A stretch of 19,459 nt of DNA from the NCBI GenBank assembly GCA_002360535.1, contig DEQR01000008.1, forward strand, positions 1-19,459. Direction: 5' to 3'. Of this stretch, positions 7,141 to 13,900 are shown one piece after another. Position numbers and translations under genes: made by a program. Position 1 is the stretch's first letter. Each line of letters starts with the position of its first letter. The stretch is from Thiobacillus sp. UBA3361 (GTDB taxonomy: Bacteria > Pseudomonadota > Gammaproteobacteria > Burkholderiales > Thiobacillaceae). Below the pieces are notes generated by a model. It was not told the DNA's origin. It saw nothing but the letters and a program-made list of their open reading frames with translations, and made no database searches.

Positions 7141-7865
7141 TGTCTGAGTTTTACGCCGCTGCCGTTCTGCTGGCCGCCTACTTCATCCGCGGCATCGCCG
7201 GCTTCGGCTCCGGCCTGGTGGCCGTTCCGCTGCTGGCCCTGCGCTTTCCCCTGCAACAGGTCGTCCCGCTCATGCTGCTGCTGGACCTGGCCGCTTCCAC
7301 ATGGCTGGGCCGGGTACATCGGCAGGAGGTGCGCTGGGACGAAATCCGCCCCCTCATCCCCGCCAGCACCCTGGGCGTGATCCTGGGCACCACCCTGCTG
7401 GTGGGTCTGCCAGCCCGGCCGGTGCTGACGGCCTTGAGTCTGTTCGTGCTGGTGTTCGGCATCCGCTACGCCCTGCGCATCCATGGCGATCGTCCCGTCT
7501 CCCGCCGGTGGGCGCACCCCGCGGGCCTGCTGGGGGCGACGGTCAGCGGCCTGTTCGGTACGGGCGGCCCGCCCTACGTCATCTATCTGACGCACCGGCT
7601 GCATGACAAGGGACAGTTGCGCGCCACCCTGTCCGTCCTGTTCATGCTGGAGGGGGCCTTCCGGGGCGTGGTGTTCCTGGCGGCCGGGTTGCTGGCCGAT
7701 CGGCAGGTTTGGCTGGGCTTTGCCCTCGGCCTGCCGATCCTGTTCGCCGGCCTGTGGCTGGGCAGCCACGTGCACCTGCGCCTGGACCAAGGGCAGATGG
7801 TGCGGGTGGTGGGTCTGGTGCTGCTGGGGGCGGGGTTGTCGCTGCTGGCCAAGGCCTGGAGCTGA
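7140..7865 (+). CDS. TauE/SafE family membrane permease (sulfite exporter-like)
   Basis: Polytopic inner-membrane protein of the TauE/SafE family, members of which are linked to export or uptake of sulfite, sulfoacetate or related anions; the substrate here cannot be told. From the GTG at 7140 it is 241 residues, typical of the family. The protein is strongly hydrophobic and has the two related half-motifs: FIRGIAGFGSGLVAVPLLAL near the N-terminus, and LLGATVSGLFGTGGPPYVIYL around the middle. The GTG is preferred over the TTG at 7131, which lies within the heptamer array. Neither has a Shine-Dalgarno, because the repeat occupies that position. It is co-directional with folB and convergent with xerD. 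The start is the least certain point. Confidence 0.85.
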   Translation: MSEFYAAAVLLAAYFIRGIAGFGSGLVAVPLLALRFPLQQVVPLMLLLDLAASTWLGRVHRQEVRWDEIRPLIPASTLGVILGTTLLVGLPARPVLTALSLFVLVFGIRYALRIHGDRPVSRRWAHPAGLLGATVSGLFGTGGPPYVIYLTHRLHDKGQLRATLSVLFMLEGAFRGVVFLAAGLLADRQVWLGFALGLPILFAGLWLGSHVHLRLDQGQMVRVVGLVLLGAGLSLLAKAWS

Positions 7866-7883
7866 AATGCTGTGGGGGCGGCC

Positions 7884-8789
7884 CTAACCCCGGGGGTGAT
7901 GCCTGGCGTGCAACTGCTTCAAACGTTCCCGTGCCACATGGGTGTAGATCTGGGTGGTGGAGATGTCGGCGTGGCCCAGCAGCATCTGCACCACCCGCAG
8001 GTCCGCGCCGTGGTTGAGCAGGTGGGTGGCGAAGGCGTGGCGCAGGGTGTGGGGCGAGAGTTGTCCACCGATGCCCGCACGCAGGGCGTGGCCCTTGAGG
8101 AGGTGCCAGAACATCTGCCGGGTCATGGCCGCGGCGCGCCGGGTCACGAACAGGGCGTCGCTCGCCCGGCCGCGCAGCAGGTACGGGCGGGCGTCCCGCA
8201 GATAGAGCGTCAGCCAGTCGGCCGCCTCTTCGCCCATGGGCACCAGGCGTTCCTTGGCCCCCTTACCCATGACCTTGACTACGCCCATGTCCAGGCTGAC
8301 CGCCGACAGGGGCAGGGCGACCAGCTCGGAAACGCGCAGGCCGCAGGCATAGAGCAACTCCAGCATGGCGCGGTCCCTGAGGCCCAGATCGGTTTGCGTG
8401 TCCGGGGCGGCCAGCAGCGCCTCCACCTCCGCTTCGCCCAGGCTTTTCGGCAGGGGGCGTGGCAGGCGCGGGGCCTCGATGGCCAGGGTGGGGTCGTCCT
8501 CGCGCTGGCCTTGGCGGATGAGCCAGCGGTAATAGCGCTTCAGGGCCGAGAGTTGGCGGGCGATGCTGCGCGCGGCGATGCCCCGCTTCAGGCCGCGCTC
8601 ACCCAGAAATCCCTGCAGGTCGGCGGATTGGGCCTCGGGCAGACGCGCGCCGCGCTGCTCCAGCCAGAGACTGAACTGCCCCAGGTCGCGCCGGTAACTC
8701 TCCAGGGTGCGCGGCGACAGGCCGTCCTCCAGCCACAGGGCGTCGCAGAAGCCGTCCAGTTCGGCGTGGGCGTCAGAGGACGCCTTCAT
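7884..8789 (-). CDS. xerD: Tyrosine recombinase XerD
   Basis: Site-specific recombinase that works with XerC at dif to resolve chromosome dimers. The 301 residues have an N-terminal SAM-like core-binding domain (about 8-95) and a C-terminal catalytic domain. All catalytic residues can be placed: R152 (CGLRVSEL), K176 (VMGKGAKERLVP), H247 and R250 (SPHTLRHAFATH), H273 (LLGHADI) and nucleophile Y282 (TQIYTHV). Length and residue spacing match XerD, and no att site, phage gene or integron context is nearby, so this is the chromosomal recombinase. XerC is the closest alternative. Its 5' end overlaps ogt by 17 bases, so the two are cotranscribed. No Shine-Dalgarno is seen, which suggests coupling to ogt. 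Confidence 0.92.
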   Translation of the reverse strand: MKASSDAHAELDGFCDALWLEDGLSPRTLESYRRDLGQFSLWLEQRGARLPEAQSADLQGFLGERGLKRGIAARSIARQLSALKRYYRWLIRQGQREDDPTLAIEAPRLPRPLPKSLGEAEVEALLAAPDTQTDLGLRDRAMLELLYACGLRVSELVALPLSAVSLDMGVVKVMGKGAKERLVPMGEEAADWLTLYLRDARPYLLRGRASDALFVTRRAAAMTRQMFWHLLKGHALRAGIGGQLSPHTLRHAFATHLLNHGADLRVVQMLLGHADISTTQIYTHVARERLKQLHARHHPRG

Positions 8790-9255
8790 GGCCGAGCAGC
8801 CAGCGCTTGATGTCCAGGGAGTAGCCCGTGCGGCTGTGGTTGAACCCCCCCAGCCCGCCGTCGGCGGCGATCACCCGGTGGCAAGGGATGAGCATGGGGA
8901 GGGGGTTGTCGCCCACCGCCTGGCCGACGGCGCGGGGGCTGCTGCGCAATTCCCGTGCGATGTCGCCGTAGCTGCGCGTGCGGCCCGGCGGAATGTGCCG
9001 CAGGGCCTGCCAGACACGTTGCCGGAAGGCGGTGCCGGAGGCCGTGAAAGGCAGGTTCCAGAGGTGCATGGGGTCGGACAGATAGGCTTCCACCTCCCGC
9101 ACCGTCCGGCGGGCGAGCGGGTCGCGTGCGGCCTGGGCCGGGGTGCCTGCGGGGAGGAATTCCAATCCTGCGAGGGCGCCGGCCTCGATGCGGATTCCCA
9201 ATGCCCCGCATGGGATGGGCATGATGGCGTCGTAGGCGTGAGGGGTTGCGTGCAT
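8773..9255 (-). CDS. ogt: Methylated-DNA--protein-cysteine methyltransferase
   Basis: Suicide repair protein that moves the methyl group from O6-methylguanine (and O4-methylthymine) to its own cysteine. The 160 residues carry the active-site motif IPCHRVIA with acceptor C125, preceded by the DNA-binding helix region RSYGDIARELRSSPRAVGQAVGDNP, where R108 matches the arginine finger. The C-terminal GGLGGFNHSRTGYSLDIKRWLLGHE is typical. The N-terminal domain is short and there is no AraC-like domain, so this is the Ogt/AGT type rather than Ada. A GGAG at 9268-9265 may be the ribosome-binding site, 9 bases before the ATG. It overlaps xerD by 17 bases. The MITE-like element starts about 40 bases upstream. 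Confidence 0.95.
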   Translation of the reverse strand: MHATPHAYDAIMPIPCGALGIRIEAGALAGLEFLPAGTPAQAARDPLARRTVREVEAYLSDPMHLWNLPFTASGTAFRQRVWQALRHIPPGRTRSYGDIARELRSSPRAVGQAVGDNPLPMLIPCHRVIAADGGLGGFNHSRTGYSLDIKRWLLGHEGVL

Positions 9256-9297
9256 GCCGCCATTCTCCGACGGGCACCTGAAAAAGCAAGCTGGCTC

Positions 9298-9518
9298 CTA
9301 GGAGCCTGTCGGACTTAAAGGGAAATCGGCTGCAAATCCGCCTGGCCGGTCCATTTTTGCCCCGCTTTCTTGGGCAATAGATCGACTATTGCCCGGCGCT
9401 TGCACATCAATGAGCGTCAAAAACTGTCCTCGACCAGCCAAATTTTGCGAGCAGCCGCAATGCGGCTTAACTGCCAACCCCACTGCGCTTCGATTCTTCA
9501 AGTCCGACAGGCTCCTAG
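9298..9518. mobile_element. MITE-like element with 15-bp terminal inverted repeats and CTAG target copies
   Basis: The left end GAGCCTGTCGGACTT (9302-9316) is matched exactly by its reverse complement at 9500-9514, and each end is flanked by CTAG (9298-9301 and 9515-9518), consistent with a 4-bp target duplication. The element proper is 213 bp and too short to encode a transposase. It holds two internal perfect inverted repeats: GGGCAATAG / CTATTGCCC at 9372-9394, and AGCCGCA / TGCGGCT at 9453-9467. Its base composition is less GC-rich than its surroundings. This is the pattern of a non-autonomous element or a deletion derivative of an insertion sequence. The parent IS family cannot be named from the sequence alone. 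Confidence 0.8.
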
Positions 9519-11647
9519 CCGGCAGGCGGCAGATCGAGGCTGATCGGCGCCTCACCGCGGCAGTGGCGAGACCACATGGTCTCGTAGGCCCTTTCCAGGT
9601 TGCGCGTGAAGCGCTCGATGTCGAACAGGGGGGTGGTCGTCAGGTTGTCGCGCAGCCGGCGGCGCAGTTCGGTGCGGGCAGCCGCGTCGTGGCCGAGCTG
9701 GATGGCCCGGCGTTCGTATTCGGCGAGGTCGGGACAGACCAGGTCTTCGAGGCCGAGGGCGTGCAACATGGAGGTGGAGATGCGGTTGCTGAACCGGTCT
9801 CCGCGTACGGCCAGCAGGGGCACACCCGCCCAGAGGCCGTCGAGGGCCGTGGTCGAGGCGTTCAGCGTGAGCGTGTCCAGCATCAGGTCGGCGTGGCCGA
9901 GGCGGGCGAGATGCATCGACTTGTCGGCCACCCTCTCTGACATGATCAGGCGGCGCGGGTCCAAACCCTGCCGTTCCGCATGGCGCTGCAGGGCGCCGAG
10001 CAGCCGTTCGCGGTTCTGGCGGAACGAGGACAGCCAGAGCTGACTGCCGTCCACCGCGCCGAGAATGCGCAGCCAGCATTCGAACACCCGCCGGTCGATC
10101 TTTTCCGGGTTGTTGAAGACACAGTACACCACGCCCTCGTCGGGCAGGTTCCAGGCCGGGCGTGGTGGACAGTCGGAAACGACAGGGTGGCGATCGGCGC
10201 AGTGGTAGCTGTCCGGCAGGCGAACGACCGCTTCGCGATACCTGTTCTCTTCGCCGGGAGGGATGACCCGCGCGTCGGCGATCAGATAGTCCACGCAGGG
10301 CAGGCCCAGCCCCCCCGCGTGGCCTAGCCAGAAGACCTGCACAGGCGCTGGCCTGAAAGACAGGATGGGCGGGCTGGTGGTGTCCATGTAGCCGTCCAGG
10401 TCGATCAGGATGTCGATGCCGGTGGCACGGATCAGCTCGGCCGTCTCCCTGGCGTTCCGGTCGCCGACTTCGTGGAAGACATCGAAGGCGTCCCGGTGCA
10501 TGCGGGCATACTCCGAACCGTCGGAGCCGCCCGTGCGGGTGGAAAAGGCATGCACCTCGAAACGCTCGCGATCATGGGTGGGAAACAGCGAGAGGGTGAC
10601 GTGACCGACCGGATGGTCGCCGAAATTGGGCGACAGATAGCCGATGCGGAGGCGGCGCCGCGTCGTCGCGTCGGCGGTCTGCGCAGGGGGCAATGCTCCC
10701 CTTGCCCGCACGTGGCGTTCCATCTGCTCGGCGACGCGGTCATGCAGCGCGCGCAGCGTCGAATCGGGTATCGGCAGGAACAGCGAGCGATATGCCAGGT
10801 TGGCAGCGTTCAGCCAGTTGGTCTGGCGGTGCGTGCCCCGATCCACCGCGTCCAATACCCGCGCCAGCGTTGCCTCCGTCGCCTCGAAGTCGCAATTCCT
10901 CAGTTCGATGCTCAGCAGTCCGACCAACGCACCATAGCTGTCCGGTGCCAGGGCCAGTGTCTGGCGGAAATACTCCTCGGCCCGGTCGGGGGACGTTCGC
11001 ATATAAGCGGCGCCCAGGCTCGCCAGCGCCCGCGTGTAAGAGGGGTCGAGTTCGACCGCGCGGGCATAGTGCGGAATCGCCGCGTCGTCACCGCGCAGGG
11101 CGCGCACGATATTGCCCAGGTTGTAGTGCAGGGGTGCCAGTTCGGGTTTGATCGAAAGCGCCCGCCGTGTGACGCTTTCGGCCTCGGCATGGCTGCCGGC
11201 TTCGTATAGGGCGACACCGAACTGGTTGAGGGACTGCGCGTTGTCGGGTTCCGCTTGCGCCAGACGCTCCCAGAGCCCCAACGCCTCGATCAGGTCACCG
11301 CGTCGCCGGTACAACAAGGCCAGTTCACGCATAGCCTTGAAATGCTCGGGTTGCAGGGCAAGTACGCGCTGCAGCGCGGGGCATGCTTCGTCGTCACGAT
11401 TCAGCCTGATCAGGGCGCGGCCGAGATTGAAGTGGGCCTGATGCAGGTCGGGCCGCGCGGCGACGACTTGGCGAAACATGCGTGCCGCGCCCTCATCATC
11501 TCCCGATTCGGAGCGCCGCAAGGCCTCGTCGAACAGGCCTTGCAGCTTGGCGGGAGGGAGTATTCCCGCCCCGCCGCCAACAGTGGTCGAACGTGGCGGA
11601 CGTCCTCGGTTCTTCAAAGATGCGGTCCCAGTTCCCGCCGCAGCCAT
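9515..11647 (-). CDS. TPR protein with SPINDLY/O-GlcNAc transferase-type (GT41) domain
   Basis: Large 710-residue protein. Residues about 30-240 form consecutive tetratricopeptide repeats (for example AHFNLGRALIRLNRDDEA, APLHYNLGNIVRALRGDDA, TRALASLGAAYMRTSPDRA). Residues about 330-690 are a GT41-type glycosyltransferase domain: LRIGYLSPNFGDHPVGH with the family's conserved histidine region, VQVFWLGHAGGLGLPCVDYLIAD, CVFNNPEKID with the conserved lysine, and DLMLDTLTLNASTTALDGLWAGVPLL. Members transfer sugars to Ser/Thr or related acceptors; acceptor and donor here are unknown. It probably acts in the cytoplasm, as no signal peptide is seen. The ATG at 11647 overlaps the upstream Rieske gene by 34 bases. 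A TTG at 11617 that overlaps the Rieske stop is an alternative start. The TAG stop lies in the CTAG at the mobile-element boundary. Confidence 0.9.
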   Translation of the reverse strand: MAAAGTGTASLKNRGRPPRSTTVGGGAGILPPAKLQGLFDEALRRSESGDDEGAARMFRQVVAARPDLHQAHFNLGRALIRLNRDDEACPALQRVLALQPEHFKAMRELALLYRRRGDLIEALGLWERLAQAEPDNAQSLNQFGVALYEAGSHAEAESVTRRALSIKPELAPLHYNLGNIVRALRGDDAAIPHYARAVELDPSYTRALASLGAAYMRTSPDRAEEYFRQTLALAPDSYGALVGLLSIELRNCDFEATEATLARVLDAVDRGTHRQTNWLNAANLAYRSLFLPIPDSTLRALHDRVAEQMERHVRARGALPPAQTADATTRRRLRIGYLSPNFGDHPVGHVTLSLFPTHDRERFEVHAFSTRTGGSDGSEYARMHRDAFDVFHEVGDRNARETAELIRATGIDILIDLDGYMDTTSPPILSFRPAPVQVFWLGHAGGLGLPCVDYLIADARVIPPGEENRYREAVVRLPDSYHCADRHPVVSDCPPRPAWNLPDEGVVYCVFNNPEKIDRRVFECWLRILGAVDGSQLWLSSFRQNRERLLGALQRHAERQGLDPRRLIMSERVADKSMHLARLGHADLMLDTLTLNASTTALDGLWAGVPLLAVRGDRFSNRISTSMLHALGLEDLVCPDLAEYERRAIQLGHDAAARTELRRRLRDNLTTTPLFDIERFTRNLERAYETMWSRHCRGEAPISLDLPPAG

Positions 11648-12720
11648 TCGTGGAAGTGCACCATGCCGTCCTCCATGGGCGACTGGTATGGGCCTTCCTG
11701 GCTGATACCCTGGTCGTGCAGGGCGCGGCGGCCGTAGTGCATGCCGTAGCAGATGTCGTCGTCCTCCACAGCGGTTTCCCGGTAAGCGGCCTGTTCAGCC
11801 TCCTTGTACTCCGGCTCGAACAGGGCGATGTCCTCCGGGTAGTAATACTCGACCACGTTCAGGCAGCTCTCCGGGCCGGTGGGCACGATATGGCTGACCA
11901 CCAGGGTGTTGGGGTACCACTCCACCATGATGTTCGGGTAGTAGGTGAGCCAGATGGCGCCGTGCTTGGGCTCTTGGCCTTCGCCGTAGCGTTTCACCTG
12001 CTCCTGCCAGTGGCGATAGACCGGGCTGCCGGCACGGGCCAAGTGGTTGTTCACCCCCACCGTCTGCACCGAGAACCACTCTCCGTATTCCCATTTCAGT
12101 TCGTCGCAGTTGACGAAGTTGCCCAGGCCGGGGTGGTAGGGCACCACGTGATAGTCCTCCAGATAGACCTCGATGAAGGTCTTCCAGTTGAACCGGTAGT
12201 CCGTGACCACGGTTTTGTCATAGACATAGCCGCTGAAGTCGAGATCGGCGGCGGTGGCCATGCCGCCCAGGTCGCGGGCGATGTCGCGGCCGCCGGAGAA
12301 CAGCAGGCCATTCCAGTTCTGCAACGGTTTCTTGTGCAGGTGCAGACAGGGATTGTCGGGGAAATGCGGCGCGCCCAGCAGCCGGCCTTCCGTGTCGTAG
12401 GTCCAGCGGTGGTAGGGGCAGACGATGTTCTGCGCGCTGCCGCGGCCCTTGAGCATCAAGGCCTGGCGGTGGCGGCATACGTTGGACAGGAGTTCGGCAC
12501 CGCTCGGGTTGCGCACCAGCATCTTGCCGCCGCCGTGCAGCCAGTCCAGAACCTGGTAGTCGCCCAGTTCGGGCACCATCAGTTCGTGACCCACATAGCC
12601 CGGGCCGTTCTTGAACAGGAGTTCCATCTCCAGTTCATAGACCTTGGGGTCGAAATACCAGTCCACCGGCAATGCGGGGCTGACCTTAGTGAGAACAGAA
12701 GAACCCGTCAGGTCGGACAT
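11614..12720 (-). CDS. Rieske non-heme iron oxygenase, alpha-subunit type
   Basis: The 368-residue protein has an N-terminal Rieske [2Fe-2S] domain with ligands C82, H84, C101 and H104 (VCRHRQ and CPYHRWTYD) and a C-terminal catalytic domain of the ring-hydroxylating/choline-monooxygenase type. The mononuclear iron ligands are probably H191 and H196 in EDYHVVPYHPGLG, with bridging D189; the acidic ligand is probably in the EDDDICYG segment near residue 320. Such enzymes use O2 and electrons from a reductase to hydroxylate or demethylate small molecules; the substrate cannot be inferred. No ferredoxin, reductase or beta subunit is adjacent. An AGAGGGA at 12734-12728 stands 7 bases before the ATG. 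It is followed by the overlapping GT41 gene and is divergent from the M23 peptidase. Confidence 0.92.
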   Translation of the reverse strand: MSDLTGSSVLTKVSPALPVDWYFDPKVYELEMELLFKNGPGYVGHELMVPELGDYQVLDWLHGGGKMLVRNPSGAELLSNVCRHRQALMLKGRGSAQNIVCPYHRWTYDTEGRLLGAPHFPDNPCLHLHKKPLQNWNGLLFSGGRDIARDLGGMATAADLDFSGYVYDKTVVTDYRFNWKTFIEVYLEDYHVVPYHPGLGNFVNCDELKWEYGEWFSVQTVGVNNHLARAGSPVYRHWQEQVKRYGEGQEPKHGAIWLTYYPNIMVEWYPNTLVVSHIVPTGPESCLNVVEYYYPEDIALFEPEYKEAEQAAYRETAVEDDDICYGMHYGRRALHDQGISQEGPYQSPMEDGMVHFHEWLRRELGPHL

Positions 12721-12727
12721 GGCCCAT

Positions 12728-12734
12728 TCCCTCT
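12728..12734 (-). promoter_or_regulatory. Strong ribosome-binding site of the Rieske oxygenase gene
   Basis: AGAGGGA on the minus strand lies 7 bases before the ATG at 12720. It is one of the few clear Shine-Dalgarno sequences in the window and fixes this start. Confidence 0.75.
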
Positions 12735-12772
12735 AAAAATCAATGGTTAACAAAGTGCGGGGGCGGGATTGT

Positions 12773-12789
12773 CCCCTGCCCCCCAGGGG
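12773..12789. other. GC-rich hairpin between divergent genes
   Basis: CCCCTG (12773-12778) and CAGGGG (12784-12789) are inverted around five C residues, inside a stretch with long G and C runs. There is no T-tract on either strand, so it is not a convincing terminator. It lies in the 160-bp gap between the Rieske gene and the M23 peptidase gene. The G runs could also form a G-rich structure. Function unknown. Confidence 0.4.
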
Positions 12790-12880
12790 GGGTCAAGCCG
12801 AATTTTGCACTGTCATGTCCGAAATCCGGCCGGGGTTGGCGGGCCCGTCGGGGATTGGTTACAGTCGGGGCCACTCCTGG

Positions 12881-13900
12881 ATGCGCATCCCCATGTCACG
12901 ACCGGAACGCCTTTTATTTTCCATTGCCCTGTGTGTCTCCCTGTCCGCGTCCGCCGACCCAGCGCCGAAACTGGGTCTGCCCCTGGATTGCGCGATCCCG
13001 GACACCTGCCAGATCCAGAACCATTTCGATCATCAACCGGGCCCGGGTTTCCGTGACTATGCCTGTGGACACCTTGGTTACGACGGGCACGACGGGGTCG
13101 ATCTGCGGCTGCCCAACCTGGCCGTCATGGCACAGGGTGTACCGGTGCTCGCCGCCGCTGCCGGCCGGATACGCGCCGTGCGCGACAGCATGCCGGACGT
13201 CAGTGTCAGGGAGGTGGGGCGGCGGGACACCATCCGGGGACAAGAGGCGGGCAACGGCGTGGTCATCAGCCACGGGGAGAGCTGGGAAACCCAGTACAGC
13301 CACATGCGCCGCGGCAGCGTGCGCGTAAGGCCAGGCGATCGGGTGGTCACCGGCCAGGTGCTGGGGCTGGTGGGCCTGTCCGGCAATACGGAATTTCCCC
13401 ATCTGCATTTCGAGGTCCGCCACGAGGGACGGCCGGTTGATCCCTTTGTCGGCCTGGCGCGCGGGGACGAGTGCGCTCCCGGAGAGGCGCCGCTCTGGGA
13501 CGCGGCCGCCCTGGCGGCCCTGTCCTACCGGCCCACCGGGCTGCTGCAGGCCGGGTTCGCCGGGCAGGCGCCCGACTCGCGGTCTGTGGAACGCGGCGAA
13601 CTGGATGCCACTGAGTTGACTGATGATGTGCCAGTGCTCGTCTTCTGGGTGGAGGTCTTCGGCGTCCGCATGGGTGACCGGGAGACCTTGCAACTCGTCG
13701 CCCCGGACGGTCGGGTCCTAGCGGAACGGCAGATCACGCTGGAGCGCAATCTCGCCCGGCGCTTCGGCTATGTGGGCAAGAAGCGGCCGCTTCTGTCGTG
13801 GCAGCGGGGGGAGTACCGCGGGCGTTATCGGTTGCTGCGCGAGGAGAAGGGGCAGACCCGGACCGTGCTGGAGGTGGACCGCGTACTGCGGGTCCGCTAA
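12881..13900 (+). CDS. Exported M23-family metallopeptidase (LytM-like)
   Basis: From the ATG at 12881 the product is 339 residues. Residues 1-25 (MRIPMSRPERLLFSIALCVS then LSASA, before DPAP) look like a Sec signal peptide, so it acts in the periplasm. The M23 zinc site is visible as H70 and D74 in GHDGVDLRL and H175 in PHLHFEVR, with H140 (YSHM) as the further catalytic histidine. M23 enzymes cut peptidoglycan peptide bridges, and all key residues are kept here. About 140 residues follow the catalytic core and have no recognised domain; they are rich in beta-type sequence (ETLQLVAPDGRVLAERQITLE). The open frame extends back to 12743, but that part lacks coding character. An internal ATG at 12893 is also possible. 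The stop overlaps that of the convergent glycosyltransferase. Confidence 0.88.
   Translation: MRIPMSRPERLLFSIALCVSLSASADPAPKLGLPLDCAIPDTCQIQNHFDHQPGPGFRDYACGHLGYDGHDGVDLRLPNLAVMAQGVPVLAAAAGRIRAVRDSMPDVSVREVGRRDTIRGQEAGNGVVISHGESWETQYSHMRRGSVRVRPGDRVVTGQVLGLVGLSGNTEFPHLHFEVRHEGRPVDPFVGLARGDECAPGEAPLWDAAALAALSYRPTGLLQAGFAGQAPDSRSVERGELDATELTDDVPVLVFWVEVFGVRMGDRETLQLVAPDGRVLAERQITLERNLARRFGYVGKKRPLLSWQRGEYRGRYRLLREEKGQTRTVLEVDRVLRVR

Noticed and set aside
6744..7790. 348-residue minus-strand open frame opposite folB and the permease
   Set aside because: Gln/His/Ala-rich antisense sequence that reads through the heptamer arrays; folB and the TauE/SafE motifs on the plus strand are clear.
7884..8789. 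Phage or integron integrase
   Set aside because: Length, residue spacing and overlap with ogt fit housekeeping XerD; no att site, attC, phage or cassette genes are nearby.
9298..9555. 85-residue open frame inside the MITE-like element
   Set aside because: The frame has no family motif and runs from the GT41 3' end through the element; it is unlikely to be a gene.
11482..12750. 422-residue plus-strand open frame opposite the Rieske gene
   Set aside because: Rieske ligands and catalytic histidines on the minus strand are unambiguous; the antisense product is Val/His/Gln-rich without motifs.
12773..12789. Rho-independent terminator
   Set aside because: The hairpin lacks a T-tract on both strands and lies between divergent gene starts.
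12743..12880. Upstream extension of the M23 peptidase frame
   Set aside because: It crosses G/C-run intergenic DNA, and the signal peptide begins only at or after 12881.
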